DNA of 64,000 nt from Clostridium tepidum (GTDB lineage: Bacteria > Bacillota > Clostridia > Clostridiales > Clostridiaceae): the NCBI RefSeq assembly GCF_002008345.1, contig NZ_MRAE01000010.1, positions 18,853 to 82,852 on the forward strand. Direction: 5' to 3'. The notes under the pieces were generated by a model that saw only the letters and a list, made by a program, of their open reading frames with translations, did no database searches and was not told the DNA's origin. The translations under genes were made by a program, and so were the position numbers. Positions 7,511 to 16,564 of this stretch are shown piece by piece; within the stretch, counting starts at the first letter, position 1; the number at the start of each line of letters is the position of its first letter.

Positions 7511-7532
7511 TTTTCATCACATACTTTTTTTT
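7503..7532 (+). terminator. Hairpin terminator that is also a TGTGA-N6-TCACA palindrome
   Basis: GTATGTGA (7503-7510) and TCACATAC (7517-7524) form an 8-bp stem followed by eight T residues, a standard intrinsic terminator. The same bases contain TGTGA-N6-TCACA, the Crp consensus spacing, and the regulator's own TGA stop lies in the left arm. Whether the regulator binds here is an inference. Confidence 0.75.
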
Positions 7533-7597
7533 GTATGCCCTGTAAAATGATTATAAGAAATAATAAATTATAAAAAAATGAAGGGAGATGCTGGCAT

Positions 7598-8362
7598 ATG
7601 TATAGTGAAGAAATTAACAAAATTAGTAGTACAGCAAAAGCTAAAGTGGAATTATTAAGAAATAATAAGATAGGTTATTTAATATCTTCTGCTCTTGCAG
7701 GAATATATGTGGGCATAGGTATTATACTCATATTTACATTAGGGGGAAGTCTGGAGGCTGATAAATCCCCTTATGTAAAGCTTGTCATGGGTTTGTCTTT
7801 TGGCATAGCTTTAAGCCTTGTTATTATGGCTGGATCAGAACTTTTCACAGGAAATAATATGGTTATGACCATAGGAACATTAAATAAAAAGACTTCATGG
7901 AAAGATACTTTAAGCATATGGGGGTTCAATTTTATAGGAAATTTAATAGGATCAATATTTTTAGCTTTAATATTTGTTAATGCAGGATTAGCGAAAGGAG
8001 CTATAGGTAAATTTATTTTAAAAACAGCAGAAACAAAGATGACATTACCTTCTATGGAGTTATTTTTAAGGGGATTGCTATGTAATATTTTAGTTTGTTT
8101 AGCTGTATGGTGTAGTTTAAAAATGAAAGAAGAGGTAGGAAAACTCATAATGATATTTTGGTGTTTATTTGCCTTTATATCATCAGGATTTGAACATAGT
8201 GTAGCAAATATGACTTTGCTTTCTATAGCTTTATTTATACCTCATGGAGCTCAAATATCCGTAAATGGAATGGCATACAATTTGATTTTTGTTACTCTAG
8301 GAAACATTATAGGCGGAGCATTATTTGTAGGAGCAGCCTATTATAAAATATCAAAAAAATAG
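7598..8362 (+). CDS. Formate/nitrite transporter family channel, probable hydrosulfide channel
   Basis: A 254-residue FNT-family membrane channel with about six transmembrane helices. Family motifs are ALAGIYVGIGIILI, MAGSELFTGNNMVM, RGLLCNILVCLAVW and SGFEHSVANM, whose histidine is the central FNT residue. It is immediately upstream of asrABC (19-nt gap to asrA). In Clostridioides difficile an FNT channel next to the asr genes was characterised as a hydrosulfide channel, so export of HS- made from sulfite is the best hypothesis. Nitrite or formate transport is the alternative. GAAGGGAG provides the Shine-Dalgarno. Confidence 0.85.
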   Translation: MYSEEINKISSTAKAKVELLRNNKIGYLISSALAGIYVGIGIILIFTLGGSLEADKSPYVKLVMGLSFGIALSLVIMAGSELFTGNNMVMTIGTLNKKTSWKDTLSIWGFNFIGNLIGSIFLALIFVNAGLAKGAIGKFILKTAETKMTLPSMELFLRGLLCNILVCLAVWCSLKMKEEVGKLIMIFWCLFAFISSGFEHSVANMTLLSIALFIPHGAQISVNGMAYNLIFVTLGNIIGGALFVGAAYYKISKK

Positions 8363-8381
8363 TTTTAAGAGGTGAAACATA

Positions 8382-9410
8382 ATGGGTTTTAAGATTAAAA
8401 AAGAAAATTTTGATAGTATTTTAAAAAATTTAAAAAAAGATTTTAAAGTTTATGCACCAGCCACTTTAGAAGGAAAGGGTACATTTTCAGATACAGATTC
8501 TATAAGATATAAAGAAATATCATCTGTGGAAGAAATAAATTTTAAAGAAAAATCTAATTTTTCGTTTAAAGAAGTTATATTACCAATAACCCAAACATTA
8601 TTTTATTTTACAGAGGATAATTGGATTGAGCCTAAAACAGATAAGGGAAATATACTTATATTTTTAAGAAGTTGTGATCTACATGGTTTAAAGCGTATAG
8701 ATGATATATATTTTAAAAATGGATATGAGGATCCTTATTATAAAGCTATAAGAGAAAGAGTTAAATTTGTTGTTATGGGATGTAGTGAAAGCTTTGAAAA
8801 TTGTTTTTGTGTTTCCATGGGAACTAATAAATCAGAAAATTATAATTTAGGAATAAATATAGATAAAGAAAATGTGCATATAGATATTAAAGATAATTCT
8901 TTAGAAAAATATTTTAATGAAGTACAAATAGAAGAAAAAATTGAAGTAGAACCAAAGTATGTTAAAGAAAATAAAGTTAAAGTAAATGTATCAAATAAAA
9001 TAAGCTTAGATAAAATAGTTAACTTAGATTTTTGGAATGAATATTCCGAGAGATGCATAGCCTGTGGAAGATGTAATTTTGTATGTCCAACTTGCACTTG
9101 CTTTACTATGCAAGATATATTCTACAAAGATAATGCTAAAGCAGGAGAGAGAAGAAGGGTATGGGCTTCTTGTCAAATTGATGGATATACTAATATGGCA
9201 GGAGGTCACGGATTTAGAATAGATAAAGGACAAAGAATGAGATTTAAAGTTATGCACAAGATAAATGACTATAAAAAGAGATTTGGATATCATATGTGTG
9301 TTGGATGTGGAAGATGTGATGATATCTGTCCAGAATATATATCTTTCTCAAATTGTGTAAATAAACTTTCAAACTTAGCAGAAGAGGTGAATTGTAATGA
9401 TTGCAAATAA
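8382..9410 (+). CDS. asrA: Anaerobic sulfite reductase subunit A
   Basis: The electron-transferring iron-sulfur subunit of the three-subunit dissimilatory-type sulfite reductase. It is 342 residues. Two ferredoxin-type 4Fe-4S clusters are visible: CIACGRCNFVCP (Cys225, 228, 231, 235) and CVGCGRCDDICP (Cys306, 309, 312, 316). A further cysteine group lies at CSESFENCFC (residues 134-143), and CDLHGLKRID (98-107) is the usual AsrA segment. The GAGGTG Shine-Dalgarno is well placed. The 3' end overlaps asrB by 14 nt, which suggests translational coupling. Confidence 0.93.
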   Translation: MGFKIKKENFDSILKNLKKDFKVYAPATLEGKGTFSDTDSIRYKEISSVEEINFKEKSNFSFKEVILPITQTLFYFTEDNWIEPKTDKGNILIFLRSCDLHGLKRIDDIYFKNGYEDPYYKAIRERVKFVVMGCSESFENCFCVSMGTNKSENYNLGINIDKENVHIDIKDNSLEKYFNEVQIEEKIEVEPKYVKENKVKVNVSNKISLDKIVNLDFWNEYSERCIACGRCNFVCPTCTCFTMQDIFYKDNAKAGERRRVWASCQIDGYTNMAGGHGFRIDKGQRMRFKVMHKINDYKKRFGYHMCVGCGRCDDICPEYISFSNCVNKLSNLAEEVNCNDCK

Positions 9411-10194
9411 TGTATATATGCCTTTTAAATCTGAAATATTAGATATAAAAAAACACACAGATATAGAATATACTTTTAGAATGTCTTATGAAGGAGAAGT
9501 AAAACCTGGACAATTTTTTGAAGTATCTTTACCTAAATATGGAGAGGCTCCTATATCTGTGTGTGAAATAGGAGAAGGATATATAGATTTAACTATAAGA
9601 AGAGTAGGGATAGTTACAGATGAAATTTATAATTATAATATTGGACAAAGTTTATTTTTAAGAGGACCTTACGGTAATGGGTTTCACTTAGAAAATTATA
9701 AAAATAAGGAAATAGTTGTAGTAGCAGGTGGTACAGGATTAGCACCAGTTAAGGGAATAATGGATTATTTCTCAAAAAATCCAGATGAATGTAAAGAATT
9801 TAATCTTATAGTAGGATTTAAAAGTATAAATAATGTACTATTTAAGGAAGATTTAGAAAGATGGAAGAAAAATATTAATGTAATTGTTACATTAGATGTG
9901 GCAGAAGAAGGTTATAAGGGAAATACAGGGCTTGTAACTAAATATATCCCAGAATTAAATATAAAAGATAAAGAAAATGTGCAAGTTGTAGTAGTGGGAC
10001 CTCCTATAATGATGAAATTTGCAGTAGCAGAATTTTTAAAATTGGGAATAAAAGAAGATAATATTTGGATATCTCAAGAAAGAAAAATGTGTTGTGGACT
10101 TGGAAAATGTGGTCATTGTAAAATAGACGATACCTATATTTGTCTAGATGGACCAGTTTTTAATTATATAAAGGGAAAAACTCTTATAGATTAG
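9397..10194 (+). CDS. asrB: Anaerobic sulfite reductase subunit B (FAD/NAD(P)H oxidoreductase)
   Basis: A 265-residue flavoprotein of the ferredoxin-NADP reductase fold that passes electrons from NADH to the AsrA/AsrC subunits. The flavin-binding region LTIRRVGIVTDEI (about 65-77), the pyridine-nucleotide loop VVAGGTGLAPVKG (108-120) and a C-terminal 2Fe-2S site (Cys233, 238, 241, 249 in CCGLGKCGHCKI) are in the order expected for AsrB and for dihydroorotate dehydrogenase electron-transfer subunits. The overlap with asrA and the 12-nt gap to asrC decide in favour of AsrB. Confidence 0.93.
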   Translation: MIANNVYMPFKSEILDIKKHTDIEYTFRMSYEGEVKPGQFFEVSLPKYGEAPISVCEIGEGYIDLTIRRVGIVTDEIYNYNIGQSLFLRGPYGNGFHLENYKNKEIVVVAGGTGLAPVKGIMDYFSKNPDECKEFNLIVGFKSINNVLFKEDLERWKKNINVIVTLDVAEEGYKGNTGLVTKYIPELNIKDKENVQVVVVGPPIMMKFAVAEFLKLGIKEDNIWISQERKMCCGLGKCGHCKIDDTYICLDGPVFNYIKGKTLID

Positions 10195-10206
10195 GGAGGA
10201 TTTTAA

Positions 10207-11172
10207 ATGGATATTAATACTAAAGCTATAAAAAAGAATGCATTTAGAGTTACAAAACATAGAGGTAAAACAGCTTTAAGAGTAAGAGTTCCTGGAGGGG
10301 ATCTACCAGTAAAATATTTTGTAATATTAGCTAAAATAGCTGAACAATATGGTAATGGAAAGGTTCATGTAACTACAAGACAAGGATTTGAAATTCCAGA
10401 TTTAGATTTTAATAAAATGGATGAAATAAATGAGTTAATACAACCGGTTATAGAAGGGTTAAATATAAATCAATATGAAGTAGGAAAAGGATATTCAGCA
10501 GCTGGAACTAGGAACGTAACTTCTTGTATAGGAAATGAAGTCTGTCCCTTTGCTAATTATAATACTGCAAAATTTGCTAAAAGAATAGAAAAGGCTATAT
10601 TTCCTAATGATTATCATGTAAAAGTGGCTCTTACAGGATGTCCAAATGATTGTATAAAAGCTAGAATGCATGATTTTGGAATACTAGGAATGACAGAACC
10701 TCAATATGATAAGTACAGATGTGTAGGATGCCAAGCCTGTGTTAACAATTGTAAAAAAAGAGCCACAGGAGCTTTAAGGTTTGAAAATTTTAAAGTTATA
10801 AGGGATCATGAAAAATGTATAGGATGTGGAGAGTGTGTAAGTAAATGTCCAACGGGAGCATGGACTCGTAGCAAAGAAAAATATTATAAATTAGTTATAA
10901 TGGGAAGAACAGGCAAGAAAAATCCTAGACTAGCGGAAGATTTTATAAAATGGGCAGATGAAGATAGTATAGTAAAAATAATAGTAAATACTTACGATTA
11001 TATACATGAATATATAGATAAATATGCTCCAGGAGGAAAAGAACATATAGGATATATAGTAGATAGAACAGGATATCAAGAATTTAAAAAATGGGCATTA
11101 AAAGATGTAAATTTAAAAGAAAAAGCAGAGTTAGCTAAAAATATAAATTGGGGTGGAATAAAATATAAATAG
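10207..11172 (+). CDS. asrC: Anaerobic sulfite reductase subunit C (siroheme catalytic subunit)
   Basis: Catalytic subunit reducing sulfite to sulfide with siroheme and iron-sulfur clusters. In its 321 residues the nitrite/sulfite reductase half-domain VTTRQGFEIPDLDF is followed by the siroheme/4Fe-4S ligands Cys107, Cys113, Cys145 and Cys149 (TSCIGNEVCPF and TGCPNDCIKA). An inserted ferredoxin domain follows, with CVGCQACVNNC and CIGCGECVSKC. Siroheme shares its precursor with cobalamin, so the neighbourhood of the cob genes is metabolically consistent. GGGAGG sits 8 nt before the ATG. Confidence 0.94.
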   Translation: MDINTKAIKKNAFRVTKHRGKTALRVRVPGGDLPVKYFVILAKIAEQYGNGKVHVTTRQGFEIPDLDFNKMDEINELIQPVIEGLNINQYEVGKGYSAAGTRNVTSCIGNEVCPFANYNTAKFAKRIEKAIFPNDYHVKVALTGCPNDCIKARMHDFGILGMTEPQYDKYRCVGCQACVNNCKKRATGALRFENFKVIRDHEKCIGCGECVSKCPTGAWTRSKEKYYKLVIMGRTGKKNPRLAEDFIKWADEDSIVKIIVNTYDYIHEYIDKYAPGGKEHIGYIVDRTGYQEFKKWALKDVNLKEKAELAKNINWGGIKYK

Positions 11173-11245
11173 AATTAGATTGTGCTTATCATATTTTCTA
11201 CAAGACCTAAATTTTTGTGGAATAAAGCATAAATAGAATTAGATT
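11153..11245 (+). repeat. Direct repeat, period 64 bp, across the asrC stop codon
   Basis: Two 29-bp copies (11153-11181 and 11217-11245) start GTGGAATAAA and match at 27 positions. The first contains the last codons and stop of asrC; the second is non-coding. A segment spanning the gene end has therefore been duplicated. Confidence 0.8.
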
Positions 11246-11878
11246 ATTATAGTTACATTATATATTTCTTTTACAGGTAAAGCATATGGACAATTAAATG
11301 TGTGCACATTTGTGTATGAACTAGTATAAAAATTTTAAATTAATTAATATATGAAGCAAAATTTATTATTTTGAATTTCCAACAATATGATTATTATATG
11401 TAAAAATATACAATTTAGTAGTATAATATAAGAAAAAAGCTTTATAAACAGAGTTCTTAACTTTAAAGGGAGTTTTTGCTCTCTTAAAGTTTATTAAAAG
11501 AGTTATTTGAATCTATGCAATTAGAGCCTGTTTTATTTTCCTAAATTTAATTAACAGAATTCTTAGAATAAGCACTAATTAAATGTAGTTATTTTTTAGA
11601 AGAAGTAATCATCAAATATAAATATGATTTTAGAGATTTTTAATCATTTCAAAGTTTAGAAATTAAATAATTAAAATCTATGTTCATTTTATAATTATGT
11701 TAAAGTTTAGGAATTGAGCATTGTCATTATAGCAATTAAAATATATATTTAATTTATAATTATGTTAAAGTTTAAAAATGGGTATTTTAGGACAAGCATA
11801 TTATTATTTTTAAAAATTTTATTATTAAAATTTATAGATTTTATATAAGTTAATAAGGTTTAAAATGGAGGGGTTTAT
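11173..11878 (+). other. 706-bp non-coding gap after asrC with a second direct repeat
   Basis: Very AT-rich, with no credible ORF. Besides the repeat at its left edge it holds a 42-bp direct repeat, 11669-11710 and 11734-11775, period 65 bp, both containing TTATAATTATGTTAAAGTTT. I see no clear terminator directly after asrC. A good Shine-Dalgarno (GGAGGGG) for the next gene lies at the right edge. Confidence 0.6.
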
Positions 11879-12901
11879 ATGAAAAAAATACCTGTAAGAG
11901 AAGCGGTAGGTTCTGTGTTGTGTCATGATATAACTCAAATAATTCCAGGTAAAATAAAGGATAGAGCTTTTAAAAAGGGGCATATAATTAGAGAAGAGGA
12001 TATACCTGTGTTGTTATCTTTAGGAAAAGACCACATATACATATGGAAGAAAAAAGAAGGGTATTTACATGAAAATGAGGCGGCAGAAAGACTTAAGAAT
12101 TTATCAGCAGGTGAAGGATTAGATTTTTCTGAAGTAAAAGAAGGAAAAATAAATTTTATTGCAAACAGAGATGGAATTTTAAAAATAGATAAAAAACTTT
12201 TAATGCAATTAAACTTAATAGATGAAATTATGTTAGCTACAAGACACAATAATATTCCAGTTAAAAAAGGGGAACAAGTAGCTGGTACAAGAGTAATCCC
12301 ACTTGTTATTGATGAAAAGAAAATATTACAAGCAGAAAAATTAACTGAAGGTAAAAAAATAATAAGTATTAAACCTTATAAAAAACTAAAAGTAGGATTA
12401 ATTGTTACAGGAAATGAAGTTTATTATGGAAGAATAAAGGATGCTTTTACACCAGTAATAGAAAAAAAATTATCTAAATTTAATTGCGAAATAATAGATA
12501 AAACTATATTATCAGATAATCCTGAAATCATAACTGAAACCATAAAAAATTATATAAATAAGGGAGCAGAGCTTATACTTTGTACTGGTGGCATGTCTGT
12601 AGATCCTGATGATACTACTCCTACAGCAATTAAAAATACTGGTGGAGAAATAATATCTTATGGAGCACCAGTACTTCCAGGAGCAATGTTTTTAGTTGCA
12701 TATAAAAATAATATTCCTATTTTAGGATTGCCAGGTTGTGTAATGTATTCTAAAACAACTGTTTTTGATCTAGTTCTTCCAAGAGTATTTGCAGGAGAAA
12801 GAGTAACAAAAGAAGAATTAGCAGCCTATGGACATGGAGGATTTTGTACAGGATGTGAAGTCTGTACGTATCCTAATTGTGGTTTCGGCAAAGGATGGTA
12901 A
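11879..12901 (+). CDS. MoeA-like molybdopterin-binding protein with cysteine-rich tail
   Basis: A 340-residue protein with a MoCF/MoaB-type molybdopterin-binding domain at about 165-320 (VGLIVTGNEVYYGRI, ELILCTGGMSVDPDDTTP, LPGAMFLVAYKNNIPILGLP). It probably acts in molybdenum or tungsten cofactor handling. It is shorter than classical MoeA (about 400 residues), and the N-terminal half (AVGSVLCHDIT...GHIIREEDIPVLLSLG) is related to MoeA domains I/II. The last 23 residues hold four cysteines (FCTGCEVCTYPNCGFG), a putative metal site. GGAGGGG lies 8 nt before the ATG. It is monocistronic and followed by a terminator. Confidence 0.8.
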   Translation: MKKIPVREAVGSVLCHDITQIIPGKIKDRAFKKGHIIREEDIPVLLSLGKDHIYIWKKKEGYLHENEAAERLKNLSAGEGLDFSEVKEGKINFIANRDGILKIDKKLLMQLNLIDEIMLATRHNNIPVKKGEQVAGTRVIPLVIDEKKILQAEKLTEGKKIISIKPYKKLKVGLIVTGNEVYYGRIKDAFTPVIEKKLSKFNCEIIDKTILSDNPEIITETIKNYINKGAELILCTGGMSVDPDDTTPTAIKNTGGEIISYGAPVLPGAMFLVAYKNNIPILGLPGCVMYSKTTVFDLVLPRVFAGERVTKEELAAYGHGGFCTGCEVCTYPNCGFGKGW

Positions 12902-12938
12902 TAAAGAGTTTATAAACTTTAAAATTTATATATTTAAA

Positions 12939-12975
12939 AATGAGTATGCCTTAAAAAATTCAGGCATACTCATTT
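12939..12975 (+). terminator. Intrinsic terminator after the molybdopterin-binding gene
   Basis: AATGAGTATGCCT (12939-12951) pairs with AGGCATACTCATT (12962-12974), a perfect 13-bp stem. The following T tract is weak on the + side, but the hairpin is placed 38 nt after the stop codon. Confidence 0.75.
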
Positions 12976-13008
12976 GGTATTTAAAATTATTATAGTAAAA
13001 AATATATT

Positions 13009-13368
13009 TTATGAGATTAAATTTTTTATTAATAGCACTGCAATTATGTTTAAAAAAATATAAAAAGGCATAAAAGCTAATATTGAAATATTAAAAAAAA
13101 ATATCATTGTGAAAAACAAAGCAAAAACTAATAAAATTAATTCAACCAATAAATTAATTTTTAGTATTCCAGAAACAAAACCTAGAATAAGGCATATTAT
13201 TGGATATCCCAAAAATAGCAGTGACAAAAGTGAAGACCTATTTATACCATTATTTAAAATTGATATAATGCATATTGGTACAATTAAAAAAATAAATGAG
13301 ATAATTAAAAAAATACTATCCTTAGGAGCGGTCAGATAGGGATTTATAATTCCTGAAAAATTCGGCAT
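13009..13368 (-). CDS. Small hydrophobic membrane protein, probably 5'-truncated by the element
   Basis: Unrecognised 119-residue protein with three or four transmembrane segments (DSIFLIISFIFLIVPICIIS, LLSLLFLGYPIICLILG, LLVELILLVFALFF, AFMPFYIFLNIIAVLLI). The chromosomal AT-rich codon use ends near the start, and the first residues (MPNFSGIINPYLTAP) are read from the GC-richer sequence and the hairpin beside the recombinase gene. No Shine-Dalgarno precedes the ATG. I infer that integration replaced the original N-terminus. It resembles the last helices of Yip1-type proteins only in general character. Confidence 0.45.
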   Translation of the reverse strand: MPNFSGIINPYLTAPKDSIFLIISFIFLIVPICIISILNNGINRSSLLSLLFLGYPIICLILGFVSGILKINLLVELILLVFALFFTMIFFFNISILAFMPFYIFLNIIAVLLIKNLIS

Positions 13369-13398
13369 AGTCGTAGATTTGCGGCTATGCCGTTTTTT
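13363..13398 (+). terminator. Hairpin at the left end of the element
   Basis: CGGCATAG (13363-13370) pairs with CTATGCCG (13385-13392) and is followed by six T residues on the + strand. On the minus strand it follows the recombinase stop codon by about 10 nt and is followed by AATTTTTC, so it may terminate in both directions. Confidence 0.65.
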
Positions 13399-13401
13399 CG
13401 T

Positions 13402-15111
<1,710 letters not shown>

Positions 15112-15315
15112 CTACCTTGAAGAAGTCGAGTTGATTTCCGTGGGTTTATATGAACTATCTGATAACTTTGAAAGGCTTTTTGCGTTTACCGTAATCAGTC
15201 GTTTCAGCTTGGAATATGCACTTTCCTTTGCTGAATCACTTACTCGTGATTCCACCACATAGACCGTACCTCCGATATCGGATTTGGTTGTGCGGCTGTT
15301 ACTTTGATTCTCCAT
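15112..15315 (-). CDS. TnpW-like transposon-encoded small protein
   Basis: A 67-residue protein with the segment GGTVYVVESRVSDSAKESAY followed by SKLKRLI, which I recognise as the conserved core of TnpW-family proteins of Tn4451/Tn4453-type elements. Their function is unknown. AGGAGG lies 7 nt before the ATG at 15315, so the in-frame upstream ATG at 15354 is not needed. It ends 57 nt before the recombinase start and probably shares its transcript. Confidence 0.7.
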   Translation of the reverse strand: MENQSNSRTTKSDIGGTVYVVESRVSDSAKESAYSKLKRLITVNAKSLSKLSDSSYKPTEINSTSSR

Positions 15316-15390
15316 ATCGTGACCTCCTGTCCGATGTTTTGAAGGAACTGGCACTGAGCTGAATTGATGACTCAGTGCCTAATCCATTAT

Positions 15391-16290
15391 TTAAGCTTTT
15401 ATTTGTAATATTTTCAGAGCATCCGGTTGAATTAGCTTCCCATCCAATCTCTCGTAAGCAGAAAAGCCAATTTGTCCTTGCAATGCATATAACTCACTTA
15501 ATTTTTTTATTGTTATTGGTTGACGCTCAATCAGCCAGTAATAAGATAAATCTCCGAATACTATGCTTTTTGCTCCTGCTGATACTGTAGGCATATATGG
15601 AGAGGTAACTACAGGATTTCCGAAGATGGTGTTATCTGAAGAATTCCACAGATAACTGCCGCTTGTATCCTTAAGGGTTCTAAGAAGCATGGCTGTATTA
15701 TCGTGCATGATAAACACAGCGTTATTGCGGTATTTATCTTTTAATGAAAAATACAGAGAGATAATCTCGTCAAAAGAGATGGTAGCACTATCTGCTGTAG
15801 TTACATCTGCATCTGTTGTAAGGATACCTGTTGGCTGTGTTGTGCCATTTCCATTAAGCAATGCATTTTCCTCAGCCTTGCCAAAACGCTTCGCAAAATC
15901 ACCCATCAGATATTTTTCAAGATTAAAGTTCATATCGGTGACAAATGAGCGGTTTAGTTTGACAAGAGATGCCAGCTTGTATGATTTCACTAGAAACTGT
16001 GTAAATGTATCGGCGCTTTCGGGGATTGGATCTCCGTCTTCAACCCAATCTGCTGTACCCGTTGAGGATACCGCTTGAATTTTACCTTCTGCAGAAGATA
16101 GATTGATAACAGTAGCAAATCTGCGGAATATATTCTCCTTGGATAGAGCAGTGTTAAAGCCTTCTCTGAACTCATCTGGTGCGACATAGGCTCCTACATT
16201 ATCAAAGCCCTCGCTTAGATTTTGATTGTTTTCTTCTTTTCCTTTCATAACATTCCAAAACGCTCTATTATAAGTTGTTGATGTTGCCAT
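15391..16290 (-). CDS. HK97-family phage major capsid protein
   Basis: A 299-residue HK97-fold capsid protein. Typical segments are NVGAYVAPDEFREG, the middle GTADWVEDGDPIPESADTF and the P-domain signature ALLNGNGTTQPTGIL (about residues 139-153), followed by ISFDEIISLYFSLKDKYR and SAYERLDGKLIQPDAL. The N-terminal delta (scaffold) region of classical HK97 capsid precursors is nearly absent. TAGGAGG lies 9 nt before the ATG. No protease, portal, terminase or tail gene is adjacent, so on its own it cannot make a DNA-filled phage. It may be a remnant, or be used with a helper phage. Confidence 0.85.
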   Translation of the reverse strand: MATSTTYNRAFWNVMKGKEENNQNLSEGFDNVGAYVAPDEFREGFNTALSKENIFRRFATVINLSSAEGKIQAVSSTGTADWVEDGDPIPESADTFTQFLVKSYKLASLVKLNRSFVTDMNFNLEKYLMGDFAKRFGKAEENALLNGNGTTQPTGILTTDADVTTADSATISFDEIISLYFSLKDKYRNNAVFIMHDNTAMLLRTLKDTSGSYLWNSSDNTIFGNPVVTSPYMPTVSAGAKSIVFGDLSYYWLIERQPITIKKLSELYALQGQIGFSAYERLDGKLIQPDALKILQIKA

Positions 16291-16564
16291 AATTGTTTAC
16301 CTCCTAAATTAAAATGGATTGTAGGGTATATACCTCGTTTGAAACCGCGTTTTTTTACGCGTTGCCCCACGCCCGTTGTCCAGATGAAAAGGTGTGGAGA
16401 TTTGAACTCCCCTAGGGGGTAGGTATTAACACATGGACTTGTATCCAGTGGTTTCAGTGGTTTTAAGCTTTGTAGCAAGATGTAGCAGGTAAAAACTAAA
16501 CTCTCTATACGAGAGCGATTTTTTATATAACCTGTTTTTCTTGCTACAAGCTGCTACACTGTGT

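Noticed and set aside
13109..13339. 76-residue plus-strand ORF opposite the membrane protein
   Set aside because: It has no Shine-Dalgarno, and its composition reflects the hydrophobic minus-strand gene.
16370..16440. tRNA gene on the minus strand upstream of the capsid gene
   Set aside because: GGAGTTCAAATCTCC looks like a T arm, but no matching acceptor stem, D arm or anticodon arm could be found.
16245..16478. 77-residue minus-strand ORF overlapping the capsid start
   Set aside because: It overlaps the capsid ribosome binding site, has no recognisable domain and includes the GC-rich leader hairpin. Probably chance.
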